Source of the DNA: Pseudomonas putida
GTDB taxonomy: Bacteria; Pseudomonadota; Gammaproteobacteria; Pseudomonadales; Pseudomonadaceae
Direction: 5' to 3'
Length of the DNA stretch: 64,000 nt
NCBI RefSeq assembly: GCF_002906855.1
Contig: NZ_MINI01000028.1
Coordinates: 2,232,001-2,296,000 of the forward strand
Below the pieces are notes generated by a model. It had not been told where the DNA came from, searched no databases, and saw only the letters and a program-made list of their open reading frames with translations. This document shows positions 1-8,690 of this stretch, piece by piece (the stretch's first letter is position 1; every line of letters starts with the position of its first letter). The translations under genes were made by a program, and so were the position numbers.

Positions 1-368
1 GCCAGCTGCACGTCCATGACCTTGGCCACGGCGGCGCTCTTGCCGTTGTTCAGGCATTCCAGCTCGGCCAGCTGCTGCGCGTCGCGCTCCATCAGGTCGG
101 CCAGGCGCCACAGCAGGTTCTGCCGCTCGCGGGGGCGCACACGGCTCCACGGCGAGTCGTCGAAGGCTTGGCGCGCGGCGCGCACAGCGCGGTCGACGTC
201 TTCCTGCTCGGCGGCGGGCACTTCACCCAGGACTTCACCGGTGGCCGGGTTACGGAACGACAGGGTGCGGCCACTGGCGGCGTCCTGCCAGTCGGCACCG
301 ATGCGCATCTTCAGCTTGCGTTCGAGGAAGGCGCGGGTGGCGAGCAGGATGGGCAGGTCGGAAAGCAT
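1..368 (-). CDS. Aldehyde dehydrogenase, N-terminal part (phenylacetaldehyde dehydrogenase-like)
   Basis: The first 122 codons of an NAD(P)-dependent aldehyde dehydrogenase; the rest, including the catalytic Cys and Glu, lies beyond the left edge. The visible part holds the family's N-terminal signature: FRNPATGEVLGEVPAA, then the RAARQAFDDSPW helix and RQNLLWRLADLMERD. The ATG at 368 is preceded by AGAGG about nine bases upstream, so I prefer it to the internal Met at 308. The gene diverges from the quinohemoprotein amine dehydrogenase operon, whose product is an aldehyde. It therefore probably oxidises the aldehyde released from amines such as phenylethylamine in the cytoplasm. The substrate is inferred from context; the family assignment is secure. 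Confidence 0.85.
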   Translation of the reverse strand, partial: MLSDLPILLATRAFLERKLKMRIGADWQDAASGRTLSFRNPATGEVLGEVPAAEQEDVDRAVRAARQAFDDSPWSRVRPRERQNLLWRLADLMERDAQQLAELECLNNGKSAAVAKVMDVQL

Positions 369-813
369 GGGGCTGTGCCTCTTGTCATTGGATGTGACCG
401 GTATAAGCGCAATGGCCGTGCCAAGGTCGGCCGATGGCCGCAAGGTGCTGAACTGCCTGGGTTTTGCCGTTGTGCAAGGTTGGGATTGCAGGGCTGCGCT
501 GTTGCACATTGAGACGGTTTGAGACGGTGATGAAACACCGCCGCTCCCACTGGCTCGGTCACTGTAGGAGCGGGCTTGTCCCGCGAATGGGCTGCGCAGA
601 AGGCCCTGTCTCACGATGAAACACCTTGTCGCGAAATGGCACGCTCCGACCACTTGGCCAGCAGGGCCACATAGCTGGGTGGAGGCGCTAAAAGCCTGAA
701 ATACAACGCCTTTGCAGCACTTGGCACAGTTTCTGTATCACAACCGTCACATGCACACCTGCTGTACCAAAGCGTGTGAAAACGATAAGAACAACAACCG
801 TGGAGGTCTGACC
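369..813. other. Divergent intergenic region between aldehyde dehydrogenase and qhpA
   Basis: 445 bases without a credible gene. It must hold the promoters of both divergent units. I see one REP copy at 562-587 and an AT-richer stretch at 715-800 just before qhpA. I found no convincing sigma-70 or sigma-54 promoter by eye. The TTGGCAC near 720 looks like a -24 element but has no GC at the right -12 distance. Confidence 0.6.
562..587. repeat. REP element (single copy)
   Basis: CTGTAGGAGCGGGCTTGTCC and the bases after it match the arm of the REP pair at 5350-5424 and the copy near 16552. It contains the GCGGG-N-CCCGC hairpin core typical of P. putida REPs. It lies in the qhpA upstream region. 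Confidence 0.8.
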
Positions 814-2379
814 TTGAAGACGACTCGACTCCGGCGGCATGCGGGCAAACTGGCGCTGGTCGCCGCCGCACTGCTGGGCACCCAGGCCATGGCGGCCGAG
901 CAGGGCCCGAGCCTGTTGCAGAACAAGTGCATGGGGTGCCATATCCCCGAGGGCAACGATACCTACAGCCGCATCAGCCACCAGCGCAAGACCCCGGAAG
1001 GCTGGCTGATGAGCATCGCCCGCATGCAGGTCATGCATGGCCTGCAGATCAGCGACGACGATCGTCGCAGCCTGGTCAAGTACCTGGCTGACAAACAAGG
1101 CCTGGCGCCAAGCGAGACCGATGGCGTGCGCTACGCCATGGAACGCCGGCTCAACACCGTCGAACACTTCGATACCCAGCTCAGCGAAACCTGTGGCCGC
1201 TGCCACTCCGGTGCCCGTGTCGCTCTGCAGCGGCGCCCGGCGCAGGAATGGGAACACCTGATCAACTTCCACCTCGGCCAGTGGCCGTCCCTCGAATACC
1301 AGGCGCAGGCGCGTGACCGCGACTGGCTGGAAATCGCCCTCAAGCAAGTGGTACCGGACCTGGCCAAGCGCTTCCCGCTGGACAGCCCGGCCTGGGCCGC
1401 CTGGCAGAAAGCCAAGCCGACCGCCGATGCGCTGCCAGGGCAGTGGGCGTTCAGCGGCCACATGCTGGCCAAGGGCGATGTGCGTGGGGTGATGACGGTG
1501 GTTGCCGACCAGGGCGACACCTTCAAGGTCGAGGTAAAAGGCAACTACGCCGACGGCACGCCGTTCAACGGCAGTGGTTCGGCGATGCTCTACAACGGCT
1601 ACGAATGGCGCGGCAACGTCAAGGTCGGCGACAGCAACCTGCGCCAGGTGTTTGCTGCGCTGGACGGCGAAATGAAAGGCCGCATGTTCGAGGCCGATCA
1701 CGATGAGCGCGGCCTGGACTTCACGGCTGCACAAGAAGGCAAGGCCCGCCTGCTGGCGGTGCAGCCAGCGTTCATCAAGGCTGGTGGTGAGAGTGAGATC
1801 ACCTTGGTCGGCACCGGCCTGGCCGGCAAGCCTGACCTGGGGGCTGGGGTGGAGGTGACCGAGGTGCTGGAACAGACCCCGACCCTGGTGCGCGTGAAGG
1901 CCCGCGCTGCGGCCGACGCCAAGCCTGGCCGGCGCGAAGTGGCGGTGGGGGAACTCAAGGGCGTCGACCTGGCGGTCTACGACAAGGTCGAGGAAGTGAA
2001 GGTGGTGCCGGCGTTCTCCATCGCCCGTATCGGCGAGAACGGTGCTTCGGTGCCCAAGGTCCAGGGCCGTTTCGAAGCCGAAGCCTGGGGCAAGGACGCC
2101 AGTGGCCAGCCGCTGCGTATCGGCTACCTGCCGGCCACTTGGGCGGTCGAACCGTTCAACGAGCGCGCCGCCGAGGACGAGGATGTCAAGTTCGCCGGGC
2201 AGATGCAGGCCGACGGCGTGTTCGTGCCAGGCGGCGCAGGCCCTAACCCGGCGCGCAAGATGGGCACCAACAACGCCGGTAACCTGAAGGTCATCGCCAC
2301 CCTTGCCGATGGCGGCCAGAAGGGCGAAGGCCACATGATCGTCGCGGTGCAACGCTGGAACAACCCGCCGCTGCCGTAA
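814..2379 (+). CDS. qhpA: Quinohemoprotein amine dehydrogenase alpha subunit (di-heme)
   Basis: Periplasmic di-heme c subunit that takes electrons from the quinone cofactor of the gamma subunit during oxidation of primary amines. About 521 residues: a signal peptide (twin Arg/Lys start, hydrophobic LALVAAALLGTQAMA), then two CXXCH heme c sites, CMGCH at residues 39-43 and CGRCH at 127-131, followed by beta-rich Ig-like domains. I chose the TTG at 814 because TGGAGG lies seven bases upstream and the signal peptide begins there; the frame is open further upstream without a Shine-Dalgarno. First gene of the operon qhpA-qhpD-qhpC-qhpB. In P. putida phenylethylamine work these genes are also called peaA and so on. 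Confidence 0.95.
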   Translation: MKTTRLRRHAGKLALVAAALLGTQAMAAEQGPSLLQNKCMGCHIPEGNDTYSRISHQRKTPEGWLMSIARMQVMHGLQISDDDRRSLVKYLADKQGLAPSETDGVRYAMERRLNTVEHFDTQLSETCGRCHSGARVALQRRPAQEWEHLINFHLGQWPSLEYQAQARDRDWLEIALKQVVPDLAKRFPLDSPAWAAWQKAKPTADALPGQWAFSGHMLAKGDVRGVMTVVADQGDTFKVEVKGNYADGTPFNGSGSAMLYNGYEWRGNVKVGDSNLRQVFAALDGEMKGRMFEADHDERGLDFTAAQEGKARLLAVQPAFIKAGGESEITLVGTGLAGKPDLGAGVEVTEVLEQTPTLVRVKARAAADAKPGRREVAVGELKGVDLAVYDKVEEVKVVPAFSIARIGENGASVPKVQGRFEAEAWGKDASGQPLRIGYLPATWAVEPFNERAAEDEDVKFAGQMQADGVFVPGGAGPNPARKMGTNNAGNLKVIATLADGGQKGEGHMIVAVQRWNNPPLP

Positions 2380-2428
2380 GGGCAGGGCAAGACGGTTTTT
2401 CCAACGGATCGATTATCGGGAGGTCGCC

Positions 2429-3859
2429 ATGGGCGCGCTACTGAACCTGGTCGAACGCAACCTGCACGAAGTGCAGGTCGATGCCGACCGCATGCTGTTC
2501 CATATCCCCAGCAGTTCGCTGTTCACCGCCGACGCGGTGACCGGCGGCATCATCGACACCCTGCGCCAGCAAGGCTGCTCGGCCGAGGAGCTGATGCAGC
2601 GCCTTGGCCAGCAATTTGCCGGTGATGATATCCAGGACACCCTGCGCGAGCTGATCGCGCTGGAGCTGGTCAGTGACGGCTCGCCGCTGACCCCGGAAAT
2701 CGCCTTCAAGCAGGTCGAGCGCACGGCGCTGAACACCGTGGTGCTCAACGTCAACACCGGCTGCAACCTCAGCTGCACCTACTGCTACAAGGAAGATCTG
2801 GACAAACCGTCCGCCGGCAAGAAGATGAGCACCGCCACCGCCGAAGCCTCGGTGGAGATGCTGCTCAAGGAATCGCCCAACGAGGAACGCTACAGCGTGG
2901 TGTTCTTCGGCGGCGAGCCGCTGTCCAACCGGCCGCTGATCGAGCACATGGTCGCCTACTGCGAGCGGCGCTTTGCCGAAGCCGGCAAGCAGGTGGAATT
3001 CATCATGACCACCAACGCGACCCTGCTCACCGAAGAGATCATCGACTGGCTCAACGCCCACCGCTTCGGCCTGTCGATCAGCATCGATGGCCCGAAGACT
3101 GTGCACGACCGCAACCGTATCACCGTGGGCGGGCAGGGCACCTATGACGTGGTGCGACGCAAGGCCGACCTGCTGCTGTCGCGCTACACCAGCCGCCCGG
3201 TGGGCGCGCGGGTGACGCTGACCCGTGGCATCACCGACGTCGAGACCATCTGGAACCACCTGTTCAACGAAATGGGCTTCGCCGAAGTCGGCTTTGCCCC
3301 GGTCACCTCCGGCGACATGGCCGATTTCAACCTCACCGGTGAAGAGTTGGTGCAGGTGTTCGCCAACATGAAGGCGTTGGGCCGCCAATACCTGGAGGCG
3401 GCGCTGGAGCATCGGAATATCGGTTTTTCCAACCTGCACCAGTTGATCACCGACATCCATGAAGGCCACAAGAAGGCCCTGCCGTGTGGTGCCGGGCTGA
3501 AGATGCTGGCCGTGGACCACGAGGGCGAGCTGAACCTGTGCCACCGCTTTACCGGCTCCAGCCTGCCGACCTTCGGCAACGTGCACCAGGGCGTGAAGCA
3601 GGCGCAGCTCAACGACTTCCTGTCGCAGCGCCTGGACCGCAGCAACACCGGCTGCGAGAGCTGCCGCATCCGCAACCTGTGCTCTGGCGGCTGCTACCAC
3701 GAGAGCTACGCCCGCTACGGCGACCCGCAGCACCCGACCTACCACTACTGCGAGTTGATGCGCGATTGGGTCGACTTCGGCATCGAGGTCTACAGCCGCA
3801 TCATGGCCGCCAACCCGGCCTTCATCGACCGTTACATCACCCCGCGGAAGGCGCACTGA
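2429..3859 (+). CDS. qhpD: Radical SAM/SPASM maturase of quinohemoprotein amine dehydrogenase
   Basis: Cytoplasmic radical SAM enzyme that forms the Cys-to-Asp/Glu thioether cross-links in the gamma subunit before export (known for QhpD). 476 residues. The CX3CX2C motif CNLSCTYC lies at residues 112-119, and GGEP follows in the barrel. A C-terminal SPASM region has a CGAG site and a Cys cluster in [14 protein letters not shown] for auxiliary Fe-S clusters. GGGAGG precedes the ATG by about six bases. The gene sits between the alpha and gamma subunit genes and ends one base before qhpC, so translation is probably coupled. Confidence 0.95.
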   Translation: MGALLNLVERNLHEVQVDADRMLFHIPSSSLFTADAVTGGIIDTLRQQGCSAEELMQRLGQQFAGDDIQDTLRELIALELVSDGSPLTPEIAFKQVERTALNTVVLNVNTGCNLSCTYCYKEDLDKPSAGKKMSTATAEASVEMLLKESPNEERYSVVFFGGEPLSNRPLIEHMVAYCERRFAEAGKQVEFIMTTNATLLTEEIIDWLNAHRFGLSISIDGPKTVHDRNRITVGGQGTYDVVRRKADLLLSRYTSRPVGARVTLTRGITDVETIWNHLFNEMGFAEVGFAPVTSGDMADFNLTGEELVQVFANMKALGRQYLEAALEHRNIGFSNLHQLITDIHEGHKKALPCGAGLKMLAVDHEGELNLCHRFTGSSLPTFGNVHQGVKQAQLNDFLSQRLDRSNTGCESCRIRNLCSGGCYHESYARYGDPQHPTYHYCELMRDWVDFGIEVYSRIMAANPAFIDRYITPRKAH

Positions 3860-3860
3860 C

Positions 3861-4184
3861 ATGAAGCACTTGAAGCCCCTGAACAACAAGGCGCGCATCC
3901 TCGAGCAGGCCGCCGCCGAAGACCGCGTCGAAGAAGTCATGGCCATGAGCGCGGTGGCCGGCTGCACCGCCACCACCGACCCGGGTTGGGAAGTGGACGC
4001 CTTTGGCGGCGTCAGCTCGCTGTGCCAGCCGATGGAGGCCGACCTGTACGGTTGTTCCGACCCTTGCTGGTGGCCGGCCCAGGTGCCGGACATGATGAGC
4101 ACCTACCAGGACTGGAACGCCCAGGCGAACAACTCCCAGGAAGACTGGCGCAACCTCGGCACCGTGTTCCCGAAAGACAAGTGA
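3861..4184 (+). CDS. qhpC: Quinohemoprotein amine dehydrogenase gamma subunit (CTQ-bearing)
   Basis: Small catalytic subunit, 107 residues. A 28-residue leader is followed by a 79-residue mature chain. Numbering the mature chain from MSAVAGC, all known modification residues are in place: Cys7/Glu16, Cys27/Asp33 and Cys41/Asp49 for thioether cross-links, and Cys37/Trp43 for cysteine tryptophylquinone. The leader has no classic Sec signal; in the characterised system QhpE cleaves it and an ABC transporter exports the product. Neither partner is in this window. The start lies one base after the qhpD stop. Family assignment is essentially certain from the residue pattern. Confidence 0.97.
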   Translation: MKHLKPLNNKARILEQAAAEDRVEEVMAMSAVAGCTATTDPGWEVDAFGGVSSLCQPMEADLYGCSDPCWWPAQVPDMMSTYQDWNAQANNSQEDWRNLGTVFPKDK

Positions 4185-4216
4185 CCGGCCCAACAAGAAT
4201 GACAAGGGGAAACCGC

Positions 4217-5338
4217 ATGAAAGCTGGACGCTGCGCGCAACTCGCGCTGACCATCGCCGCCACGGCCTGCGCCTGGGCGGTACAGGCCGATGATGCCGGG
4301 CCGGCCCTCAAGGCTGGCCAGGAATACCTGATCACCACCAACTACCCGAACAACCTGCACGTCATCGACGTGGCCAGCGACACGCTGTACAAAAGCTGCC
4401 AGATGCCCGACAAGTTCGGCCCTGGTACCGCGATGATGGCGCCGGACAACCGCACCGCCTATGTGCTCAACAATCACTATGCCGACATCTACGGCATCGA
4501 TCTGGACACCTGCAAGACCACCTTCCACGCCAACCTGTCCAGCGTGCCGGGGGAAGTCGGCAAGTCGATGTACTCGTTCGCCCTGAGCCCCGATGGCAAA
4601 GAGGTGTACGCCACGGTCAACCCGACCCAGCGCCTGAATGACCACTACGTGGTCAAGCCGCCGCGCCTGGAGGTGTTCAGCACCGCTGCCGGCCTGGAGG
4701 CCAAGCCGGTGCGTACCTTCCCGATGCCGCGCCAGGTCTACCTGATGCGCGCCGCTGACGATGGCAGCCTGTTCGTCGCCGGGCCGGACATCTACAAGAT
4801 GGACGTCAAGACTGGCAAGTACACGGTGGCCTTGCCGCTGCGCAACTGGCACCGCAAAGGCTATAGCGCCCCGGATGTGTTGTACTTCTGGCCGCACCAG
4901 AGCCCGCGCCATGAGTTCTCGATGCTCTACACCATTGCCAAGTTCAAGGATGCCAAGCAGGACCTGAACGAGGCCGAGCTGCTGTACGGCTACCTGAGCG
5001 TCGACCTCAAGACCGGCAAGACCCACACCCAGGAATTTGCCGACCTGACCGAGCTGTACTTTACCGGCCTGCGTTCGCCGAAGGATCCGAACCAGATCTA
5101 CGGCGTGCTCAACCGCCTGGCCAAGTACGACATCAAGCAGCGCAAGCTGATCAAGGCGGCTAATCTGGAGCACACCTATTACTGCGTGACCTTCGACAAG
5201 AAGGGCGACAAGTTGTACCTGGGCGGCACCTTCAACGACCTGGCGGTGTTCGACCCCGAGACCCTGGAGAAGGTGAAGAACATCAAGTTGCCGGGCGGTG
5301 ACATGTCCACCACCACGCCGCAGGTGTTCATCCGCTAG
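4217..5338 (+). CDS. qhpB: Quinohemoprotein amine dehydrogenase beta subunit (seven-bladed propeller)
   Basis: Periplasmic beta-propeller subunit that packs against the gamma subunit and shapes the active site. 373 residues with a signal peptide (MKAGRCAQLALTIAATACAW, cleaved near VQADD). Repeated propeller strands follow, such as LHVIDVASDTLY, FALSPDGKEVYATV and KLYLGGTFNDLAVFDPETLE. I use the ATG at 4217, with AAGGGGA nine bases upstream, because it begins the signal peptide; upstream in-frame ATGs overlap qhpC. Last subunit gene of the operon, followed by a REP pair that may limit read-through. Confidence 0.95.
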   Translation: MKAGRCAQLALTIAATACAWAVQADDAGPALKAGQEYLITTNYPNNLHVIDVASDTLYKSCQMPDKFGPGTAMMAPDNRTAYVLNNHYADIYGIDLDTCKTTFHANLSSVPGEVGKSMYSFALSPDGKEVYATVNPTQRLNDHYVVKPPRLEVFSTAAGLEAKPVRTFPMPRQVYLMRAADDGSLFVAGPDIYKMDVKTGKYTVALPLRNWHRKGYSAPDVLYFWPHQSPRHEFSMLYTIAKFKDAKQDLNEAELLYGYLSVDLKTGKTHTQEFADLTELYFTGLRSPKDPNQIYGVLNRLAKYDIKQRKLIKAANLEHTYYCVTFDKKGDKLYLGGTFNDLAVFDPETLEKVKNIKLPGGDMSTTTPQVFIR

Positions 5339-5349
5339 ATCGGTGTTGG

Positions 5350-5424
5350 CCTCTTCGCGGGACAAGCCCGCTCCTACAGGGGGTAGTCGATCTCCTGTAG
5401 GAGCGGGCTTGTCCCGCGAAGAGG
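5350..5424. repeat. Perfect inverted REP pair (31-bp arms)
   Basis: Left arm 5350-5380 and right arm 5394-5424 are exact reverse complements of 31 bases, separated by a 13-base spacer. Each arm is a P. putida REP unit (CCTCTTCGCGGGACAAGCCC at its start). It lies between qhpB and the acyl-CoA synthetase gene, where the strong hairpin could attenuate transcription or stabilise the upstream mRNA. Confidence 0.9.
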
Positions 5425-5461
5425 ACAGTCCAGACAACACAAAAACAACAAGAGAGCGCCC

Positions 5462-7135
5462 ATGCCCCAGCCAAGTTACTCCCAGGGCAATCAGGACAAA
5501 TCCCTGCTCAGCCAGTGCATCGGCGACGCCTTCGACTCCACAGTCGCCCGTTTCCCCGACCGCGAAGCGCTGGTGGTCCGCCACCAGGCCCAGCGCTACA
5601 CCTGGCAGCAACTGGCCGAAGCTGTCAACCAGCACGCCCGCGCCCTCATGGCCCTGGGCGTGCAACCCGGCGACCGCTTGGGGATCTGGGCACCCAACTG
5701 CGCTGAATGGTGCATCACCCAGTTCGCCAGCGCCAAGGTCGGTGCGATCCTGGTCAACATCAACCCGGCCTATCGCTCCAGCGAGCTGGACTACGCCCTC
5801 GGCCAGTCCGGTTGCCGCTGGGTGATCTGCGCCGACGCCTTCAAGACCTCCGATTACCACGCCATGCTGCTGGGTCTGATCCCGGGGCTGGCAGCCGGCC
5901 AGCCCGGCGCCCTGGTCTGCGAGTGCTTCCCCGAACTGCGCGGGGTCGTCAGCCTGGCCGCTGCTCCGCCACCTGGCTTCCTTGCCTGGCACGACCTGCA
6001 GGCCCGTGCCGAGTCCGTCAGCCGTGAAGCCTTGGCCGAGCGCCAAGCGCAACTGCGCTGCGACGACCCGATCAACATTCAGTACACCTCAGGCACCACC
6101 GGCTTTCCCAAGGGTGCCACGCTCAGCCACAGCAACATCCTCAACAACGGCTACATGGTCGGCGAAAGCCTTGGCCTGACCGAACACGATCGGCTGGTCG
6201 TACCGGTGCCGTTGTACCACTGCTTCGGCATGGTCATGGCCAACCTCGGTTGCATGACCCACGGCAGCACGCTGATCTCCCCCAATGATGCTTTCGACCC
6301 ATTGGCGACCCTACGCGCCGTGGCCGAGGAAAAGGCCACGGCACTGTATGGCGTGCCGACCATGTTCATCGCCGAACTGGACCACCCGCAGCGTGGCGAC
6401 TTCGACCTGTCGAGCCTGCGCACGGGGATCATGGCCGGTGCTACCTGCCCCATCGAAGTGATGCGCCGGGTGATCGGGGAGATGCACATGGCCGAGGTGC
6501 AGATTGCATACGGCATGACCGAGACCAGCCCAGTGTCGCTGCAGACCGGCCCCGACGATGACCTGGAGCGCCGGGTGACCAGCGTCGGCCGCACCCAGCC
6601 ACGGCTGGAGAGCAAGGTGATCGACGCCGACGGAGCCACCGTGCCCCGTGGCGAGATCGGCGAGCTGTGTACCCGTGGTTATAGTGTGATGTTGGGTTAC
6701 TGGAACAACCCCAAGGCCACTGCCGAAAGCATCGATGAAGAGGGCTGGATGCGCACCGGCGACCTGGCGGTGATGGACGAGCAGGGCTATGTGCGTATTG
6801 TCGGGCGCAGCAAGGACATGATCATTCGCGGCGGCGAGAACATCTACCCGCGGGAGCTGGAAGAGTTCTTCTTCACCCACCCGGCGGTGGCCGATGTGCA
6901 GGTGATCGGCGTGCCGTGCAGCAAGTATGGCGAAGAGATCGTCGCCTGGGTGCGTTTGCATCCGGGGCATACCGCCAGCGCGGATGAACTGCGCGAATGG
7001 GCGAAGGCGCGGATCGCGCACTTCAAGGTGCCCCGGTATTTCCGCTTCGTCGATGAGTTCCCGATGACGGTGACCGGCAAGGTGCAGAAATTCAGGATGC
7101 GTGAGATTACTCTTGAGTCGCTGCCAGAGCGCTAG
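5462..7135 (+). CDS. AMP-binding acyl-CoA synthetase
   Basis: ANL-superfamily ligase forming acyl-AMP and then acyl-CoA. 557 residues, normal for fatty-acyl or aryl-acyl CoA synthetases. Visible motifs are the P-loop-like [16 protein letters not shown], the A5 motif YGMTETSP, the adenylate-binding [21 protein letters not shown] hinge region (A7/A8), and the C-terminal catalytic lysine in [11 protein letters not shown]. The ATG follows GAGAGCGCCC. It is co-oriented with the amine dehydrogenase genes but separated by a REP pair. It could activate the carboxylic acid made from the amine via the aldehyde dehydrogenase; a medium-chain fatty acid substrate is equally possible. Confidence 0.88.
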   Translation: MPQPSYSQGNQDKSLLSQCIGDAFDSTVARFPDREALVVRHQAQRYTWQQLAEAVNQHARALMALGVQPGDRLGIWAPNCAEWCITQFASAKVGAILVNINPAYRSSELDYALGQSGCRWVICADAFKTSDYHAMLLGLIPGLAAGQPGALVCECFPELRGVVSLAAAPPPGFLAWHDLQARAESVSREALAERQAQLRCDDPINIQYTSGTTGFPKGATLSHSNILNNGYMVGESLGLTEHDRLVVPVPLYHCFGMVMANLGCMTHGSTLISPNDAFDPLATLRAVAEEKATALYGVPTMFIAELDHPQRGDFDLSSLRTGIMAGATCPIEVMRRVIGEMHMAEVQIAYGMTETSPVSLQTGPDDDLERRVTSVGRTQPRLESKVIDADGATVPRGEIGELCTRGYSVMLGYWNNPKATAESIDEEGWMRTGDLAVMDEQGYVRIVGRSKDMIIRGGENIYPRELEEFFFTHPAVADVQVIGVPCSKYGEEIVAWVRLHPGHTASADELREWAKARIAHFKVPRYFRFVDEFPMTVTGKVQKFRMREITLESLPER

Positions 7136-7152
7136 GGACTTTCCGATCAAGT

Positions 7153-7178
7153 CAGCACAGGCCATCTGACCTGTGCTG
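7153..7178. terminator. Hairpin after the acyl-CoA synthetase gene
   Basis: CAGCACAGG (7153-7161) and CCTGTGCTG (7170-7178) form a perfect 9-bp stem with an 8-base loop, 18 bases after the stop codon. No strong T-run follows, so this may be a Rho-aided or weak terminator. The rest of 7179-7375 shows no gene. Confidence 0.5.
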
Positions 7179-7375
7179 GAATAGCCCTCCGTCACACGGC
7201 GCAACTGACCACGCTGTTTGCCCTGTCGAATCTGTGGATGGTGCGCCGACAATTATTGCCTGGAGCGGGAGAGGTGCGCCCGTGAGGGCAGGAAACCAAG
7301 GCTGTGCCTTGGTTATCCAAGAGTCAGCGGCTGAAAATCGGGTTTTTCGGCCTCTCCAAACCGTCCATTTATTTT

Positions 7376-7819
7376 TCAGTAGACGACTGAAACCATGCGG
7401 GGTTGATTGGCGTCATCCGTTGCGGCGCGCTCACATTTCATGACCCGTATGCCCCGCGTGATGACTTCCTCGTCAGCTTTTACGTGATAGATGTCGGACA
7501 GCGGGCATATGGCAGTGGTGGTGTTCTGGACGATCACCCTTATCTGGAAAGTACCCGTAGCGTGGCCCGTAGATTGAATAGGCGCGAAGATCAGAAGCTC
7601 ATTGCCATTTACCTGGCTTTCAAGGCTGTTGCTGAAAGTGATGAGGTTTGCCGACTTTGCATTCTCGATTTTGTAATGTGTATAGGCCAGGGGTGGTTGG
7701 AGGGCGGGGAGCTTTTCATTCAGGGTGGTTTTGTCGAGGTCAATCGGGTATCCGTTGCTACCCTCGCCATCGCTGTACAAAGTCAGCAGCGGCTTTTTCA
7801 CATTGTCTTTGGTGCTCAT
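7376..7819 (-). CDS. Hypothetical protein, 147 residues
   Basis: I do not recognise this family. The protein starts MSTKDNVKKPLLTLYSDGEG, has no signal peptide or membrane segment, and is predicted rich in beta strands (LLIFAPIQSTG, TFQIRVIVQNTTTAICPLSD). It ends in RMVSVVY. I chose the ATG at 7819 because GGAGAG precedes it closely; the frame extends 10 codons further without a Shine-Dalgarno. The codon use is less GC-biased than the neighbours (many AAT, GAA and ATT codons), which may mark an acquired gene. It stands alone, with about 200 bases on either side lacking genes. Confidence 0.65.
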   Translation of the reverse strand: MSTKDNVKKPLLTLYSDGEGSNGYPIDLDKTTLNEKLPALQPPLAYTHYKIENAKSANLITFSNSLESQVNGNELLIFAPIQSTGHATGTFQIRVIVQNTTTAICPLSDIYHVKADEEVITRGIRVMKCERAATDDANQPRMVSVVY

Positions 7820-8053
7820 GGCGGCTCTCCGAATGTCGAGGCGGTTCAACGGTGTCGAGTCTGACCCAACGGGTGTTTATTGCTTTCTCAATAGGGAGCC
7901 TAACCAGTCGTTTTTGAGGTGTCACCTGGCATTTCTGATAGGTGCTTCAGCGCTGCCAGAGGTATTCATTACGGTGGTTGAAATGCAGCTGCGCGGCGCG
8001 TTCCGACTGGACCGCACCCTGGCATGGCCGCTCCTGCTCAGGCCGTGCAGGCT

Positions 8054-8629
8054 TCAGCCTTGCAACAATTCCGGGCTGTTGAAATTGCTCAACCTGCGAT
8101 CATTGTCGGCACACTCCACCCCTTGCACGGCTTCGCGCAGCAAGGCCTTTTGCAAACTCCGCTCACCCGCCGCCCAGGCCTGCTCCAGCACCGGCAACAA
8201 CCGGCGCGGCAGGACACTGAACATCGGCTGCCAATACCCGCCCTGGCGCACCATCGCAGCACTGTCACCGGACGCTGCGACTTCCCGCAGCGCGTCGATC
8301 AATGCCCGGTCAACCAACGGTGCATCACAGGCCAGCAGCACCACCCACTCATGCCTGGCCACCCTCAGACCGGCAATTACCCCGGCCAGCGGCCCGGGGA
8401 AGTCCGCGTCGGCATCGCCCACCAATTGATCGGCATAAGTGGCATAGGCCTGCTGGTTGCGGTTGCAGGAAATCACCAGGTCATCACTGAGCGGCCGCAC
8501 GGTACGTTGGATATGCGCAATCAACGGCTCGCCGCGCCATTCCAGCAGGCCTTTGTCGCGGCCACCCATGCGCTGGCCGCGGCCACCGGCGAGAATCAGG
8601 ACGGAGCAGGGGGGCAGGGCATCAGGCAT
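8054..8629 (-). CDS. mobA: Molybdenum cofactor guanylyltransferase MobA
   Basis: Transfers GMP from GTP to Mo-molybdopterin, giving the bis-MGD cofactor of DMSO-reductase-family enzymes such as nitrate reductase and formate dehydrogenase. 191 residues. The nucleotide-binding loop LILAGGRGQRMGGRDKGLLEW is at the N-terminus, and downstream motifs include GPLAGVIAGL and LLACDAPLVD (metal-binding Asp). I place the start at the ATG at 8629, where MobA homologues begin. A TTG further up is in frame, but the stretch between is the terminator of the upstream RND operon. No clear Shine-Dalgarno lies outside that hairpin. Confidence 0.9.
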   Translation of the reverse strand: MPDALPPCSVLILAGGRGQRMGGRDKGLLEWRGEPLIAHIQRTVRPLSDDLVISCNRNQQAYATYADQLVGDADADFPGPLAGVIAGLRVARHEWVVLLACDAPLVDRALIDALREVAASGDSAAMVRQGGYWQPMFSVLPRRLLPVLEQAWAAGERSLQKALLREAVQGVECADNDRRLSNFNSPELLQG

Positions 8630-8630
8630 G

Positions 8631-8664
8631 AAAAAGGGTTCCGGGCAGTCAATGCCCGGAACCC
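8631..8664 (-). terminator. Intrinsic terminator of the RND operon, abutting the mobA start
   Basis: A perfect 12-bp stem, GGGTTCCGGGCA (8636-8647) with TGCCCGGAACCC (8653-8664) and a 5-base loop, is followed on the minus strand by TTTTT (8635-8631). The T-run ends one base before the mobA ATG, so the terminator occupies the whole mobA leader. Confidence 0.9.
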
Positions 8665-8690
8665 TCTCATTCAACGCCCGGCTTGTCCAG

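Noticed and set aside
715..760. Possible sigma-54 promoter TTGGCAC upstream of qhpA
   Set aside because: The required GC at the -12 position with proper spacing is absent, so I did not annotate it.
688..2352. 554-codon open frame on the minus strand opposite qhpA
   Set aside because: A shadow frame in GC-rich DNA. The plus strand encodes a textbook di-heme subunit with ribosome site and signal peptide; the antisense product has no recognisable motif.
2438..4102. 554-codon minus-strand frame opposite qhpD/qhpC
   Set aside because: Entirely opposite two strongly supported genes; composition (Val/Gly/Ala/His/Gln rich) is typical of antisense shadows.
7234..7443. 69-codon plus-strand frame before the orphan hypothetical gene
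   Set aside because: It runs into the 3' end of the opposite-strand gene, and lacks a convincing ribosome site or any known feature.
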